A DNA stretch of 64,000 bases from Globisporangium splendens (taxonomy: Eukaryota; Oomycota; Peronosporomycetes; Pythiales; Pythiaceae). The stretch spans positions 496,001 to 560,000 of the forward strand of contig VFIW01000013.1 in the NCBI GenBank assembly GCA_006386115.1, read 5' to 3'. A program made the translations under genes and the position numbers. Below the pieces are notes generated by a model that was given only the letters and a program-made list of their open reading frames with translations, made no database searches and was not told where the DNA came from. Shown here piece by piece: positions 15,116 through 26,440 of this stretch. The stretch's first letter is position 1. Each line of letters starts with the position of its first letter.

Positions 15116-16243
15116 ATGCGCGCCAACGCCGGACTCGTGATCGTATGCACCTGTGCTGCGCTAGAGACTTAAATGCGAGTAGAAGGAGTAGCGCTAATGG
15201 CTCTCGCTGCCTCTGTATGTGTGCGTTGTTGGCAGGTCGGCAGGAACGTGACGCTCGTGCCGTACGAGAAGGAGCACGTGCCCAAGTACCACGAGTGGAT
15301 GACGGACCCATGGCTGCAAGGCAAGTTGTCTTTGTCGTGCAATGAGCTTTTAGTATGTCAGTTTATTGACGGTGTGCTGTTGCAATGATGCTATCTATCG
15401 GTCGTAGAGATGACGGCTTCGGAGCCGCTGTCCATGGAAGAAGAGTACGAGATGCAGCGATCGTGGCGGGAAGATGACAAAAGTAGGCATTCGAGAGTCT
15501 GGCACTTCAGTGCGATACGGGTGTGCATATGCGATTCTGAACGTGACCCTTGCTTTACTGTTTAATGAAGAATGCACGTTTATCGTCCTCGCGAAAGGCA
15601 CAGCTGATGCGGAATCATCGTTCACGGATGAAGCCGCGATTGACCGTAAGTACACCCGTCAGATTATTCGAGCATTCACGCCGCTCACTCTACCTCTTCG
15701 CATGCTTTCTCGATGCTTTACATTTGGACAATAGGAATGGCGGGAGACGTGAATCTGTTCTTTAACGACTATGACGATGCGTTCAACTGCGAAATGGAGA
15801 TCATGATTGCCGAGCCAAAGTATCGCCGCAAGGGGTTTGCACAAGAAGCTGTCGAGCTCATGATGGCATACGGTAAGTGCAGTATAAACCCAGGCTGTTT
15901 AATTATCTTGGGCTAAGCAATCTGGTGTTTTGGTGTAGCGACTTCGAAACTCCACGTTCACCGTTTTTACTGCAAGATCAACGAAAGCAACCATGCCTCA
16001 TTGCAGCTTTTCGACAAGTAAGTTTTCCTTGCATAGTAGCGCTTAGGGGCATTTACTCACCGCGTGCGTGTACATGAATGCAGACTAGGCTACACGAAAT
16101 GCAACTATGTTGCAGCGTTTCAAGAAATCGAGCTTGAGCTTCTACCAAAAGAGCACGAGCCACGAGTTGTGGATGACGTCCTTGCGTTCGCTGCTTTCCA
16201 CCAGTTTGCAGTTGCGGACGGGAGCGACATTAGCGCACAGTAA
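15116..16243 (+). CDS. NAT9: N-acetyltransferase 9 (GNAT family)
   Basis: Seven exons: 15116-15136, 15236-15320, 15408-15482, 15571-15645, 15735-15872, 15939-16017 and 16084-16243, giving 210 aa (human NAT9 is 207 aa). The first splice gives MRANAGL-VGRNVTLVPYE, nearly the family N-terminus. Others are HVPKYHEWM, TASEPLSMEEEYEMQ, CTFIVLAKG, MAGDVNLFFND, EIMIAEPKYRRKGFAQEAV (acetyl-CoA binding motif A, R-R-x-G-x-A) and INESNHASLQLFDKLGY. Animal NAT9 acts on the tubulin N-terminus and stabilises microtubules. The second intron (15321-15407) uses a GC donor (AAG|GCAAGT), the only way to keep frame and homology. The stop TAA overlaps a perfect donor GTAAGT at 16240. Splicing it to the acceptor at 16286 would add about 50 residues. 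Confidence 0.92.
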
Positions 16244-16426
16244 GTTTAGAACGAACTAACCAATAGACGCTCACCTTTTCTCTCAGATGGACGAGTGCAA
16301 GTATTTTTGAAGATAGCAGGAATCAAAGATCGCGAAACGACACGTCTTTTGGTGCTGCTCGCGTTGGCTTTAGCCAAGTATTACTGCAAGCATCGGCAAG
16401 GATTTATCGCCGGATTGCGGAGAAAG

Positions 16427-19400
16427 ATGCCCGAGTTTGATTCATTTACAGCTGTGGTGCCTTCAACACGAGATCGGCGTCATAGTCGAGATGGCCGAAA
16501 GATCTACATGCCTTCAGAAGTACGTATTGCTTTCCATATCTGCATGTGCTGCAGTGGCAGATGCAATGCAAATGCTTTATGATGATGTAATTGCCACACT
16601 CCGTTGTTGCAGATTCCAGCCGCCTTTCAGACAGGTCATCGCCGGTTTGAAGCTGAGCACCCGGCGACTTTGGAAGCGCAACGGCGGCGAGAGCAAAGTG
16701 GAAATGGCTTTGTTGCAGAATCGTCGAGCTACTTCCCGAAAATTAGAGAAAGCCAAACTGCGCGAGAATCTCGAGAGTAAAAGGCGAAGTTCACTAGTAG
16801 CTTGGTGTACATGGATTCGACAATTACAAAACAACGTTTGCTTTCACGGCGCAGCCACACGCGCGCAGGGAGAGAAGTTGGACCAATCCGACCTTCGTGT
16901 GTACAGCGACCCGAAGAAAGAGAACCACGATCACTCGTCTTGGACTTAGATCGAGATGGCATGGCTGTTCTGCGTGAGGCATTTGAGAAACACCACAGTT
17001 TGAATGAAGAAGAGTTTGTTGCGGAGGCACTAGTAGGGCTGAAGGCAAACAAGATCTCCGAGAGCGAGCGGGTAAGGATGTATTTGAACAATGCTTGTGG
17101 GCTCTGGAATGACGAGTTGAATGTTGGTGTTGAGCAGATTGAGCTTACATCTGAGTTGCGAAGCCTTTTTCGGAAAGCGGATCTCCATTCTCAGGACTTT
17201 CTGACCTGGGTCGACTTTAGTACGTACATTTTCCAGTCAACAGGTACACTTGAGTCGATGCCTGTTAATTTCTTGTGGTGGATGTCTAATGCTGACGTGT
17301 GACTGAGTAGACATCCAATCGGTCGACGATCCAAGCGCCACACCAAAGGTTTGCTTTCATCAATGCCAACAAGATTTACAAAATGATGACTGACTTTTGA
17401 ATAGTACCAAGTAGAAATCACACCACCTCCACTGAACATGACCTCAGAAATTGAAGGAATGGTAAGCTTTGGGTGTTGAAATTGCACCCCGCCTCAGACA
17501 ATCTCACTAAAAGTACGATGCAATGCTGTCCATTAGATTTACTTTCCAGAAATCGATCAGATTTTGGTTCACGACAAAAGACGCAAAGGGTTTTCTATAC
17601 TGGATCCGTCAACGAATGCTGTTGTAAAAGAAGTCGCGCGCTCATCCAGGTATTTGCTGTTTCCAAATGTAATCCTAACCGGAGCTCCCAGTTGATGGAG
17701 CTGTTTGAATCATAGTGGGCAGATTTTGGATGCTCTCTATTCTCCGTTCGGTCGATACGTCATTGCAGCTACTACTTCACCTGTCATCTCCTTGTACGAC
17801 GTAGATTCTATGAAGTTACGGCAGGTACGCCAATCTAATCTATGACCTTCTGATGGAACGGCTGCTCAAAAAGTTAAGCTGAGCCAACAATTTGCTGTGC
17901 TATTCCATTGCAGCAAATATCGACCGAATCGGCGCAAGTTTCTGTGGCGAGGTCACCTAGCATGGAGTCATCACTACTTTACTCGGCATGCACAAACGGC
18001 CAAGTTCATGCTTGGGATTTAGAGACGCTTGGTTGCTCTCATACCTTTTTGATCGTGGTCACCCAGTTATCAATGGCTTGCTCGTGGTCGACGGGATGCC
18101 GCAAGTGGCTGGAGCATGCTTGGACGGTAAGATTTATATGGTCGATCTTCATTTGCACCGTGTGATGGAAACGTTATCTGGACACAAGAAGGCAGCCTCT
18201 ATACTGAGGTACAGCTCCGAGAACGGCTATTTAATCAGCGCAGGGTTGGACCATTGCATTCAAGTGTGGAATCCGCATGTTGAGCAGAAAATTGGGTCTC
18301 TGACCGGCCACCGAAATCAGCTTGTTGGTATGGAAGTGGTTCCCAACTCGCCACAAGTAATCACTGCAGATGACACTGGCGACGTGAAAATCTGGGATCT
18401 ACGGAAGTTTGCTGCTGTTCAAACTATCGCAAAAGAGTTGTACGTCAAGGACCACAGTATTCCTCGGACTCTGACTCGCCCAATGACCTCAATGTGTTAC
18501 ATATCGTCCAAGAAGAGGATCGGAATAGCTCATTCTACCGTGTTCTTCATCGATCAATTCTCCAGCAAAGCTGACTGCAGAATACCTCAAGAAGCCTCCA
18601 TTGAAGACAACATCCACAACGATGAAGAGGAAGATGAATTAGATGAAGCGAGAAAGCCGATCATCGTGCTCTATTGTCCTCCAACTCAGTGCTTTATGGC
18701 GTTCACATGCTGGGAGATCAAATGCTGGAACGCAAATTCAGGAAAGCTTGTTCGAACTGCATCTCCGATCATCGGATCCGAAATGACGTGCGCTTGCATG
18801 GTTGACGACCACTTCTCTTGCTTCGTGGGGGCAGAAGATGGGATTGTAGCGCGCTTGATGCTCCCGAATGGATCTGTTGTGGTTCAAAAGCGGGTTCATC
18901 CGGTCGAGATCACTGCAATTCAGTGGATAAAAGAGAAGAAACAAGTCGTGTCGAGCGCAACTAATGGAAATATTCTCATTGCAAGATACGACACTTTAGA
19001 TGTGTTATTCAAGCTAAATCATTGGCGTGGAGTTCAAAGTGTGTCCAGTGCGTGTTTCCAAGGGCCTGGCGTCGACGATGATCTCGGTGAACTACTCGAA
19101 TCAACGTATTCCGTTCCGTTGTCGTTGCGCTCATTTTTCTATGGAAACGAAATTGAGCGATTGATGCGAATATTCGGGCAGACTGATATTTACCGGTGCG
19201 GGTCTATTCCGTTGTCAAAATTGCCACTCGTCCTAGAGCAAGCATTTCCCACCAATGTGACGGGCAGCCACGTCAGAAGTGTGCAAGATTGCTCTGACAC
19301 GGCAACACATGATGAACAAGAATTCGAGGAACAAGAGAGGATCACGTTTGCAAGCTTGTTGGAAATTCTGAGAGACGGCCTCACAGCTCTTCAAGATGGC

Positions 19401-20664
19401 AAAATAACCAAGTCGGATTGGTCCACCTCAGGTGTTTCGACGTTTGATATACACGCGCAACTTTTCTCTTTTGGTGTCTGGGTCGTCGAGCGACGGCGTA
19501 TTTTGTGTCTGGAATGTGAAGAATGGCGCCGTCATCGGTCAAGGAAACATTGCTTCCCCGAATCAACACCAGTCATCATCGTCGTCCGTCTCACGAGTGA
19601 AGTTTTTGTCTCCATACCCGTACTTTATGTGCACCGAAGAAGGCAGCAGCGACTTGACATTTTGGTCGACTATCGCAATCCCACCATTGCTTCCCCACAG
19701 TCACCAGTGCTTCCTGCGATTCCCTCACATCCAGGCAATGCAGTCTGAGCCGACAAAGAAGAAAACCGACGTATCAAATACTTCATTCTTCATTACCGAG
19801 ACAGAGTCACCGCAGCTTGGGTGCTTTCCGAATGATCAAGACTCAATATCAAAGCTTTCCAAGCAGCCCAGTGGTACCAGCATTCTGGCGGTCGAGTGGT
19901 TCTGTGGTGGCGACGAGAAGGAAACACTTGTTTGCGTGGGTGATGAGCAAAGTTTGTATTTAGCAACACGTTTTGCTTCGCATTATTTACGTTGTAGATT
20001 CTAACTTTGTGTGCTCGTTTATCTAGGTTTTATCACGATCTACAATTTGGAACTCGTCCTGAGCCGAGTTGATATCATCAAACAAGAATCATCGACCGTG
20101 GAATTGCCCGCAGCAGGTGACCACTCAGCTGCTGAAACTGAGAAGTGCGAACTCATTTCACCTCGGTGGGTGGAAAAGTTGTATCAATGGCACGCGTATC
20201 GCTCGGCAAGCATTCGGAAGCTGGAAATCGTTCGAATAAACGAGCTGCAATCCGTCAATACACTTGTTGTCAGTCTAACGGAGCACGGGACGATCTCACT
20301 TTGGTCTATCGAGGGTCAACTGCTTGGCAAGCTGAACGAGAGACCAATGTGCTCTCGAAATCGTCTGAGCACCAAGCAATCAACACTGTGGAAGTTACGC
20401 ATCGATACAACGAGAGTACGGCGAAAAGAACAGGAGCAGGCAAAACAACTGCTGCAGAAAGCTGAACTTCGGATCCACCGGGCTTTAGATGATCGAATGA
20501 CAGAAGCGAAAGTCGTGCAGCAAAATGCAAGAAAATATACTGAAGCGGAAATCATACAGCGAAGTGCGAGAAGGCATACCATCGGAGAAAACCCCATTAA
20601 GCAAAGTCCTCGGGCTACGAATCGCATGCTGAGTGCATCGCCAATCCAGTCGCACTTACGCTAG
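16427..20664 (+). CDS. WD40-repeat protein with EF-hand-like regions (WDR49-like)
   Basis: Proposed exons: 16427-16519, 16613-16776, 16855-17243, 17311-17348, 17405-17461, 17537-17649, 17716-17824, 17914-19951 and 20027-20664, about 1,212 aa. The start is uncertain. A helical, EF-hand-like part (MAVLREAFEKHHSLNEEEFV) precedes many WD repeats (GQILDALYSPFGRYVIAA, SACTNGQVHAWDLETL, GYLISAGLDHCIQVWN, VITADDTGDVKIWDLR, SGSSSDGVFCVWNVKNG). A second EF-like stretch lies near IERLMRIFGQTDIYRCG, and the tail is basic and coiled-coil. The layout resembles WDR49/EFCAB8-type proteins, which are linked to cilia. Two single-base discontinuities in T-runs (18046-18050 and 19469-19472) put the middle 1.4 kb in another frame. 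They are opposite in sign and cancel. The 78-nt intron 16777-16854 removes an in-frame TAA. It could be a young pseudogene or carry sequencing errors. Confidence 0.7.
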
Positions 20665-20942
20665 CATCTGTTGGTAACGAGCGTGCCATGGCAAGTGCAT
20701 TGTTGTGTCTTGCATATTCCACCAACTGTGTGGTGAGTACACAAGTAACACTGTCTTGTGCCACAGCACGCATTTTCTCAACGAGAACTACTTGATTGCA
20801 AATGATGGTAAAGCAAGCTCACTTACAAGAGCGTTTGCATTAAGTATTCTTTTCAATATGATCGCTTTAGCAAGCAAACAAAATTGTTTATGAGCAGTGC
20901 TGCTGATCTTCAAAGAGCAACGTTTCAAAATTTGGCTGGCAT

Positions 20943-22511
20943 TTAAAACAGACACTCAAACCACTTCAATGGCTTCTGTGCTTTATCGAAGAGTCCTTCT
21001 CCGTTGTGGAAAGTGGTGTCGGCGTGGTTGAGGTTCGCGCGGTAGAACTTACTGGTGTAGTCGGCCACAAACTGTGACGCTGGAAGGTCACCAATGCAGC
21101 TCTGGAATTCCACGACACCATCATTTTCACTCGATTTGTGAGGGATGAGCAACCCACCAAACAAGAGACCAGCGTATTCACTGGAGAGAAGACCGGAGTA
21201 TGTGCGGCCACAAACCGACGCCGTCACGTGCTCCGAGTGAGCCTTGCGAGCCGCAGCATATTGAGCAGACTCGGCAGCTGAGCAGTACGCACCACCATCG
21301 TACACCAAGGACTTACGAGTTGTGGTACCTGGACACTGGCCGATGAGACCGCCGAGCGACTTCAGAATATCCTGACCAACACTTCCGCCATCGCAAACCA
21401 TACGAATCAAGTCCGATCCCATGCTTCCTTTCAACGGTCCACTGAGGTCAACCCACTCGGTCGTTTTACCGAGGGTGCACTTGCCAGTCGCAATCGCACC
21501 TGCCAGCTGCAGGTTTCCCATTGAGTGTGCAACGATAATCGTGTCTTCAACGGTCTTCGTCGCATTGTTGCTGGTCGGGCTCATTGACAACGCGATATCA
21601 CACGTGCGCTGCTGCAAGACATCGTCCGTCCACGCGTTGTCGACGGTGTTCATGATGGCAAACTTGAACGACGAGCAGCACGGAGCGTGCTTCTTGATGT
21701 CGCCGAAGAACGAGTAGTCGTCAACGACGCCGCCGTCTGCCTTGACGTCCATACCGTGGAAGAAAATGCAAGGTCTCGGTTTGCTCTTGCACCCGCACGT
21801 TGCATCGGCGAGACTGACGCTCTGAGCCGCTTGTCGGAGCGAGCGGCGGAACGTTTTCTGTGGAGTCCCCCAGAGTAGACCGAACGACGAAGGCTCCAGC
21901 GCAACCGAGTTCTCCGTGACGCTTTCACAGTTGGCCGGCGCTTGAGCAGGCTTGGCGATAACGGCAGGCTCCTTCAAGTACTGGAACTCGACGTCGAGGT
22001 CTTCGCCGAACGCCTTGAACGCGCCGTCATCTCTCGTCGAGGTACAGAGCACGTAGTCTTCACCAGCGAGTGTCGCCTTCAAGAGGCTTCCGTTTGTACA
22101 CTCGATCGCCTGAGTCGAGTCGACGGTCGACACTGGGACAGCACTCGAGATGGCAGCGAGCACTTCGTGGACTGGTGGGAATGATGTGGCGGAACCGCAG
22201 GTCGTGGTGCTTACACCGGCAGCAGTCTCCGCAGTCACGTATGGCACGCCGTCAACGAGCACGTACTTGTATGTGACGCCATCTTGAACGAACGTGGCAG
22301 CTCCATTGAACGAGACGGTGGTCGCGTTGGCGTCAGAGACGATGGGGTTGACGAGGACGTCAAAGTCGGTGTGGCCGTGAACGGCCATGGAGCTGCGCTT
22401 GACGTGGAAGCCCAGCTTGAGCGACGCGATGGCTGGGGTCTCAGCGGCGACGGTGGAGGTGATCGCCACGGCAGCGCACAGCGCGAGGGTCCAAGCGGCT
22501 CGAAACACCAT
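20943..22511 (-). CDS. Secreted alpha/beta-hydrolase-like protein, copy 1
   Basis: A single exon of 522 aa. The N-terminus is a signal peptide (TLALCAAVAITSTVAA, cleavage near residue 22). A beta-rich N-terminal domain (about 25-200) with LGFHVKRSSMAVHGHTDFDV is shared by the whole cluster. The second half looks like an alpha/beta hydrolase, with a cysteine-rich lead-in (CGCKSKPRPCIFFHG, KHAPCCSSFKFA). The nucleophile candidate is Ser330 in VAHSMGN, the acid candidate Asp464 in ENDGVVE and the base candidate His496 in LNHADTTF. It ends in KWFECLF. No family name is certain. Lipase or esterase activity is inferred from the triad. It shares almost its entire CDS with copy 2 at 24055-25623, but not the flanks. 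Confidence 0.85.
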   Translation of the reverse strand: MVFRAAWTLALCAAVAITSTVAAETPAIASLKLGFHVKRSSMAVHGHTDFDVLVNPIVSDANATTVSFNGAATFVQDGVTYKYVLVDGVPYVTAETAAGVSTTTCGSATSFPPVHEVLAAISSAVPVSTVDSTQAIECTNGSLLKATLAGEDYVLCTSTRDDGAFKAFGEDLDVEFQYLKEPAVIAKPAQAPANCESVTENSVALEPSSFGLLWGTPQKTFRRSLRQAAQSVSLADATCGCKSKPRPCIFFHGMDVKADGGVVDDYSFFGDIKKHAPCCSSFKFAIMNTVDNAWTDDVLQQRTCDIALSMSPTSNNATKTVEDTIIVAHSMGNLQLAGAIATGKCTLGKTTEWVDLSGPLKGSMGSDLIRMVCDGGSVGQDILKSLGGLIGQCPGTTTRKSLVYDGGAYCSAAESAQYAAARKAHSEHVTASVCGRTYSGLLSSEYAGLLFGGLLIPHKSSENDGVVEFQSCIGDLPASQFVADYTSKFYRANLNHADTTFHNGEGLFDKAQKPLKWFECLF

Positions 22512-24054
22512 GCTGTATGTTGCGAGTTGCCAGCGGAAGCCTGGTGTGCTATTGTGTTCGGTGGTGAGACTTGCGAAATGAGACCGTGAGATGCACTTGA
22601 GGTTCGAAGGCGGCCCAGCTCATACCGGAAGCAGGAGATGAGGCGAATTGACGCAGACAATTCCGTTTGTGGTGGATCATCCAGTAACCGATGGCTCGAT
22701 GCTGCGCGTGAAAGCCCGCGTGATGCAACACAGGAAGTGCGTCCATCCTCCATCCGTTGGCAGAAAACGGATCCAAAGTCTGCTTGAAGCGATGACCTGA
22801 GTGCGCCCCTTTCACAATAGGTAGCGCATCACGAATCGATGAAGAGGGGGTATGTGATAATAAGGTTTCCGTTGTGCGTCAGGAGCATCCAGATCATTAG
22901 AATTGAACTACCGATATAACATTACACAGGCTGCAGAGCTTGCCCTTTTTCTTGTGACGCGACATTTCTTGTCCAGGGTTTAGAATCTGGCCAGACACAC
23001 ACTCTGACGTGGATTTGCTGATTATTTACGGACACTTTTCGTATCTAAAATGTGCAGTTTGGTTTCTGCCAATCAACATGTAGCATGAAGACTATTCGCC
23101 AATCCAATTCGTACAGTTTATCGACTCCGTAAATAGAAAGAGCTCCACATCTTCCTTGAACTCACAAGACCTGTGGAAATGAACCATTTTCTGGGGCTTG
23201 CTCGACGCAGCCTCTCAAGCTACAGGAGCGAGATATTGCAAGCGGCATTTCCTGCTATGCGCTCGCTGCTCGGCTTCCTTGGACCACTTGGCCTGTGGAC
23301 GTATCTGTGAACCAAATGCACATGTCTCGAGGCTTCCATGAAGTCTATGCAGCCTGTGACTAATCAGAACGAAGGCCGTGATTACGAGTTGGACTGTGGG
23401 GGAGACGCAGCAATTGAAGCGACCACGCGCTTCAATGACCCCACAGCGAACGAAAGAGGACTTCGTCAACCTCATAGTTGTGCTCCATAATCCGGATGAC
23501 CGACACTGAAAATACTCTTTACTTCGGTCAAAAGTTCTCAAAATGCAGCTTGGAACTTGAGGAAGCTCGTTGAGGCTGCAGGCACAATACCGTTGCATAA
23601 AAGTATCAACACTGTACTCGGATTGCTTGGGTAGTTATCAGACGAAAGGATCCTCTCAAATGATGGGACGTTGAGGTGGGTGATGCTTCGACAGCAAGCC
23701 ACAATCACTCCAATCACGGTACGTGCCGCCGTTCGAAAATGAACGCTTTCTCGAATGCTCTGAAGAAAAAACGAAAGCAACATCGACCATGTCTTTGACA
23801 GCAGTCACTTGAATTTCGTTCAAAGCTATCGTTATGAACGGTTTGCACTGTTCAGATCAAGACTGAATCACCCCGCAATGGATCCATGAAAAGTGGTTCA
23901 CAAGCTCATTCATGACTTCAATTTTTGCTGCCATTTTAGATTTTAGCTGAAGCGAAATCGACCAATGTCACCTTTCATCTTCAATCCTTGCTGAGTAGGT
24001 AAACGGTAACCAAATACCAACTACATGTGCAGAAGGTTGAGAGATTTCATGCGC
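22512..24054. other. Spacer between copies 1 and 2, no gene seen
   Basis: The first 100 nt hold the promoter of copy 1. The rest (1.4 kb) shows no gene I can support. A minus-strand open frame near 23215-23598 has no recognisable domain and is flanked by stops, so at best it is a decayed relic. The spacer does not resemble the sequence beside copy 2. Confidence 0.45.
22568..22581 (-). promoter_or_regulatory. Oomycete core promoter of hydrolase copy 1
   Basis: On the minus strand the site reads TCATTTCGCAAGTC, matching TCAYTYYNCAW of the oomycete core promoter but not the final TTT. It lies 57 nt upstream of the ATG at 22511. Confidence 0.55.
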
Positions 24055-25623
24055 TTAGAACAGACACTCAAACCACTTCAATGGCTTCTTCGTTTTGCTG
24101 AAAAGTCCTTCTCCGTTGTGGAAAGTGGTGTCGGCGTGGTTGAGGTTCGCGCGGTAGAACTTACTGGTGTAGTCGGCCACAAACTGTGACGCTGGGAGGT
24201 CACCAATGCAGCTCTGGAATTCCACGACACCATCATTTTCACTCGATTTGTGAGGGATGAGCAACCCACCAAACAAGAGACCAGCGTATTCACTGGAGAG
24301 AAGACCGGAGTATGTGCGGCCACAAACCGACGCCGTCACGTGCTCCGAGTGAGCCTTGCGAGCCGCAGCATATTGAGCAGACTCGGCAGCTGAGCAGTAC
24401 GCACCACCATCGTACACCAAGGACTTACGAGTTGTGGTACCTGGACACTGGCCGATGAGACCGCCGAGCGACTTCAGAATATCCTGACCAACACTTCCGC
24501 CATCGCAAACCATACGAATCAAGTCCGATCCCATGCTTCCTTTCAACGGTCCACTGAGGTCAACCCACTCGGTCGTTTTACCGAGGGTGCACTTGCCAGT
24601 CGCAATCGCACCTGCCAGCTGCAGGTTTCCCATTGAGTGTGCAACGATAATCGTGTCTTCAACGGTCTTCGTCGCATTGTTGCTGGTCGGGCTCATTGAC
24701 AACGCGATATCACACGTGCGCTGCTGCAAGACATCGTCCGTCCACGCGTTGTCGACGGTGTTCATGATGGCAAACTTGAACGACGAGCAGCACGGAGCGT
24801 GCTTCTTGATGTCGCCGAAGAACGAGTAGTCGTCAACGACGCCGCCGTCTGCCTTGACGTCCATACCGTGGAAGAAAATGCAAGGTCTCGGTTTGCTCTT
24901 GCACCCGCACGTTGCATCGGCGAGACTGACGCTCTGAGCCGCTTGTCGGAGCGAGCGGCGGAACGTTTTCTGTGGAGTCCCCCAGAGTAGACCGAACGAC
25001 GAAGGCTCCAGCGCAACCGAGTTCTCCGTGACGCTTTCACAGTTGGCCGGCGCTTGAGCAGGCTTGGCGATAACGGCAGGCTCCTTCAAGTACTGGAACT
25101 CGACGTCGAGGTCTTCGCCGAACGCCTTGAACGCGCCGTCATCTCTCGTCGAGGTACAGAGCACGTAGTCTTCACCAGCGAGTGTCGCCTTCAAGAGGCT
25201 TCCGTTTGTACACTCGATCGCCTGAGTCGAGTCGACGGTCGACACTGGGACAGCACTCGAGATGGCAGCGAGCACTTCGTGGACTGGTGGGAATGATGTG
25301 GCGGAACCGCAGGTCGTGGTGCTTACACCGGCAGCAGTCTCCGCAGTCACGTATGGCACGCCGTCAACGAGCACGTACTTGTATGTGACGCCATCTTGAA
25401 CGAACGTGGCAGCTCCATTGAACGAGACGGTGGTCGCGTTGGCGTCAGAGACGATGGGGTTGACGAGGACGTCAAAGTCGGTGTGGCCGTGAACGGCCAT
25501 GGAGCTGCGCTTGACGTGGAAGCCCAGCTTGAGCGACGCGATGGCTGGGGTCTCAGCGGCGACGGTGGAGGTGATCGCCACGGCAGCGCACAGCGCGAGG
25601 GTCCAAGCGGCTCGAAACACCAT
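24055..25623 (-). CDS. Secreted alpha/beta-hydrolase-like protein, copy 2
   Basis: A single exon of 522 aa, apparently identical to copy 1 except for the last residues before the terminal motif (SKTKKPLKWFECLF instead of DKAQKPLKWFECLF). It has the same signal peptide, AHSMG, NDG and LNHADT motifs. A longer in-frame start at 25674 would add 17 residues in front of the signal peptide. I prefer 25623 because that is where copy 1 starts and because the added residues would bury the signal peptide. Similarity to copy 1 ends abruptly at the start codon and just inside the 3' end. This means either a very recent CDS-limited copy or gene conversion. Confidence 0.87.
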   Translation of the reverse strand: MVFRAAWTLALCAAVAITSTVAAETPAIASLKLGFHVKRSSMAVHGHTDFDVLVNPIVSDANATTVSFNGAATFVQDGVTYKYVLVDGVPYVTAETAAGVSTTTCGSATSFPPVHEVLAAISSAVPVSTVDSTQAIECTNGSLLKATLAGEDYVLCTSTRDDGAFKAFGEDLDVEFQYLKEPAVIAKPAQAPANCESVTENSVALEPSSFGLLWGTPQKTFRRSLRQAAQSVSLADATCGCKSKPRPCIFFHGMDVKADGGVVDDYSFFGDIKKHAPCCSSFKFAIMNTVDNAWTDDVLQQRTCDIALSMSPTSNNATKTVEDTIIVAHSMGNLQLAGAIATGKCTLGKTTEWVDLSGPLKGSMGSDLIRMVCDGGSVGQDILKSLGGLIGQCPGTTTRKSLVYDGGAYCSAAESAQYAAARKAHSEHVTASVCGRTYSGLLSSEYAGLLFGGLLIPHKSSENDGVVEFQSCIGDLPASQFVADYTSKFYRANLNHADTTFHNGEGLFSKTKKPLKWFECLF

Positions 25624-26440
25624 GTTGCTTCTTATGTCGATGGCAAATTGCAAAGTGAAAACGAATCGAGTCAAAGAATGACAGACCTTCCTCTCAGGCT
25701 GCCAGAGCCAACGGTGATGGATCTGCTTGTGACCGCGAGTGCCCTGTGACCCAGTGCAAGGGAGTAATCGACAGGTGCGTCAAAGATGATCCCGCGTCCT
25801 TCTCTTGCAACGACAACAGTGATCTGTTGGTGGACGAATGTGTCAGCCACAGGTTATTCCACCGAGTGCATTCAATTTCCCAGGTTCATTTTCCCGAACT
25901 ACAGAATTAGAATGAATTTATACACAATCTCACTTGTTATTTATGGCAGTTGAAGGAGCACGTACACTGTAAACTAACGCCGCAAATATCACACCCGCCG
26001 TAACTAACTCCTCCACATGGCATTGCCGTAAACTACTGAAGCTGTGAACGAAATGAAAAAGCAATCACATGTAATCAGTCCCCACACCTGTGATTATTAC
26101 CTGTGACGTTCCAGCACAGTAGGTCAACTGTCTGATAGGCACTGGTGCAGATCAGGTTGTGCTGGCGTGACGGATAAACGCTGTTCCGAATGAACGGCCG
26201 CGTCGCGTTTTGCTGCAACTCCACACGCCCTAAAGACGGGCTGTCAGCACTTAATGAAGCAATAACATCTGTGCATCTTTCCGGCGCACCAATGCATTGT
26301 GTTGGCTCGAACGAAATCTCAATAGCGTACTGACACTGGCTGAGAGCTTTCCATTTGCCCATTTTGCCCTTTTCTAGCTGCCACGTACAGTACGTTACAC
26401 CACGATGAATCTTCACCTACTGTATAGTCCGCTTGGAAGA
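25624..26440. other. Spacer between copies 2 and 3, no gene seen
   Basis: Apart from the copy 2 promoter I see nothing definite. A minus-strand open frame of 113 codons (26075-26416) has a few hydrophobic and cysteine residues but no recognised domain. Confidence 0.4.
25645..25658 (-). promoter_or_regulatory. Oomycete core promoter of hydrolase copy 2
   Basis: On the minus strand TCACTTTGCAATTT is a perfect match to the oomycete core promoter TCAYTYYNCAWTTT. It is only 21 nt upstream of the ATG at 25623 and lies inside the 17-codon upstream extension. This supports the shorter start. The element differs in position and sequence from that of copy 1, so the promoter was not copied with the CDS. 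Confidence 0.7.

Noticed and set aside
23215..23783. Possible decayed gene between hydrolase copies 1 and 2
   Set aside because: Some coding-like texture on the minus strand, but several stops and no recognisable motif.
26075..26416. 113-codon minus-strand frame downstream of copy 2
   Set aside because: No signal peptide, no domain and no promoter match. Its length is compatible with chance.
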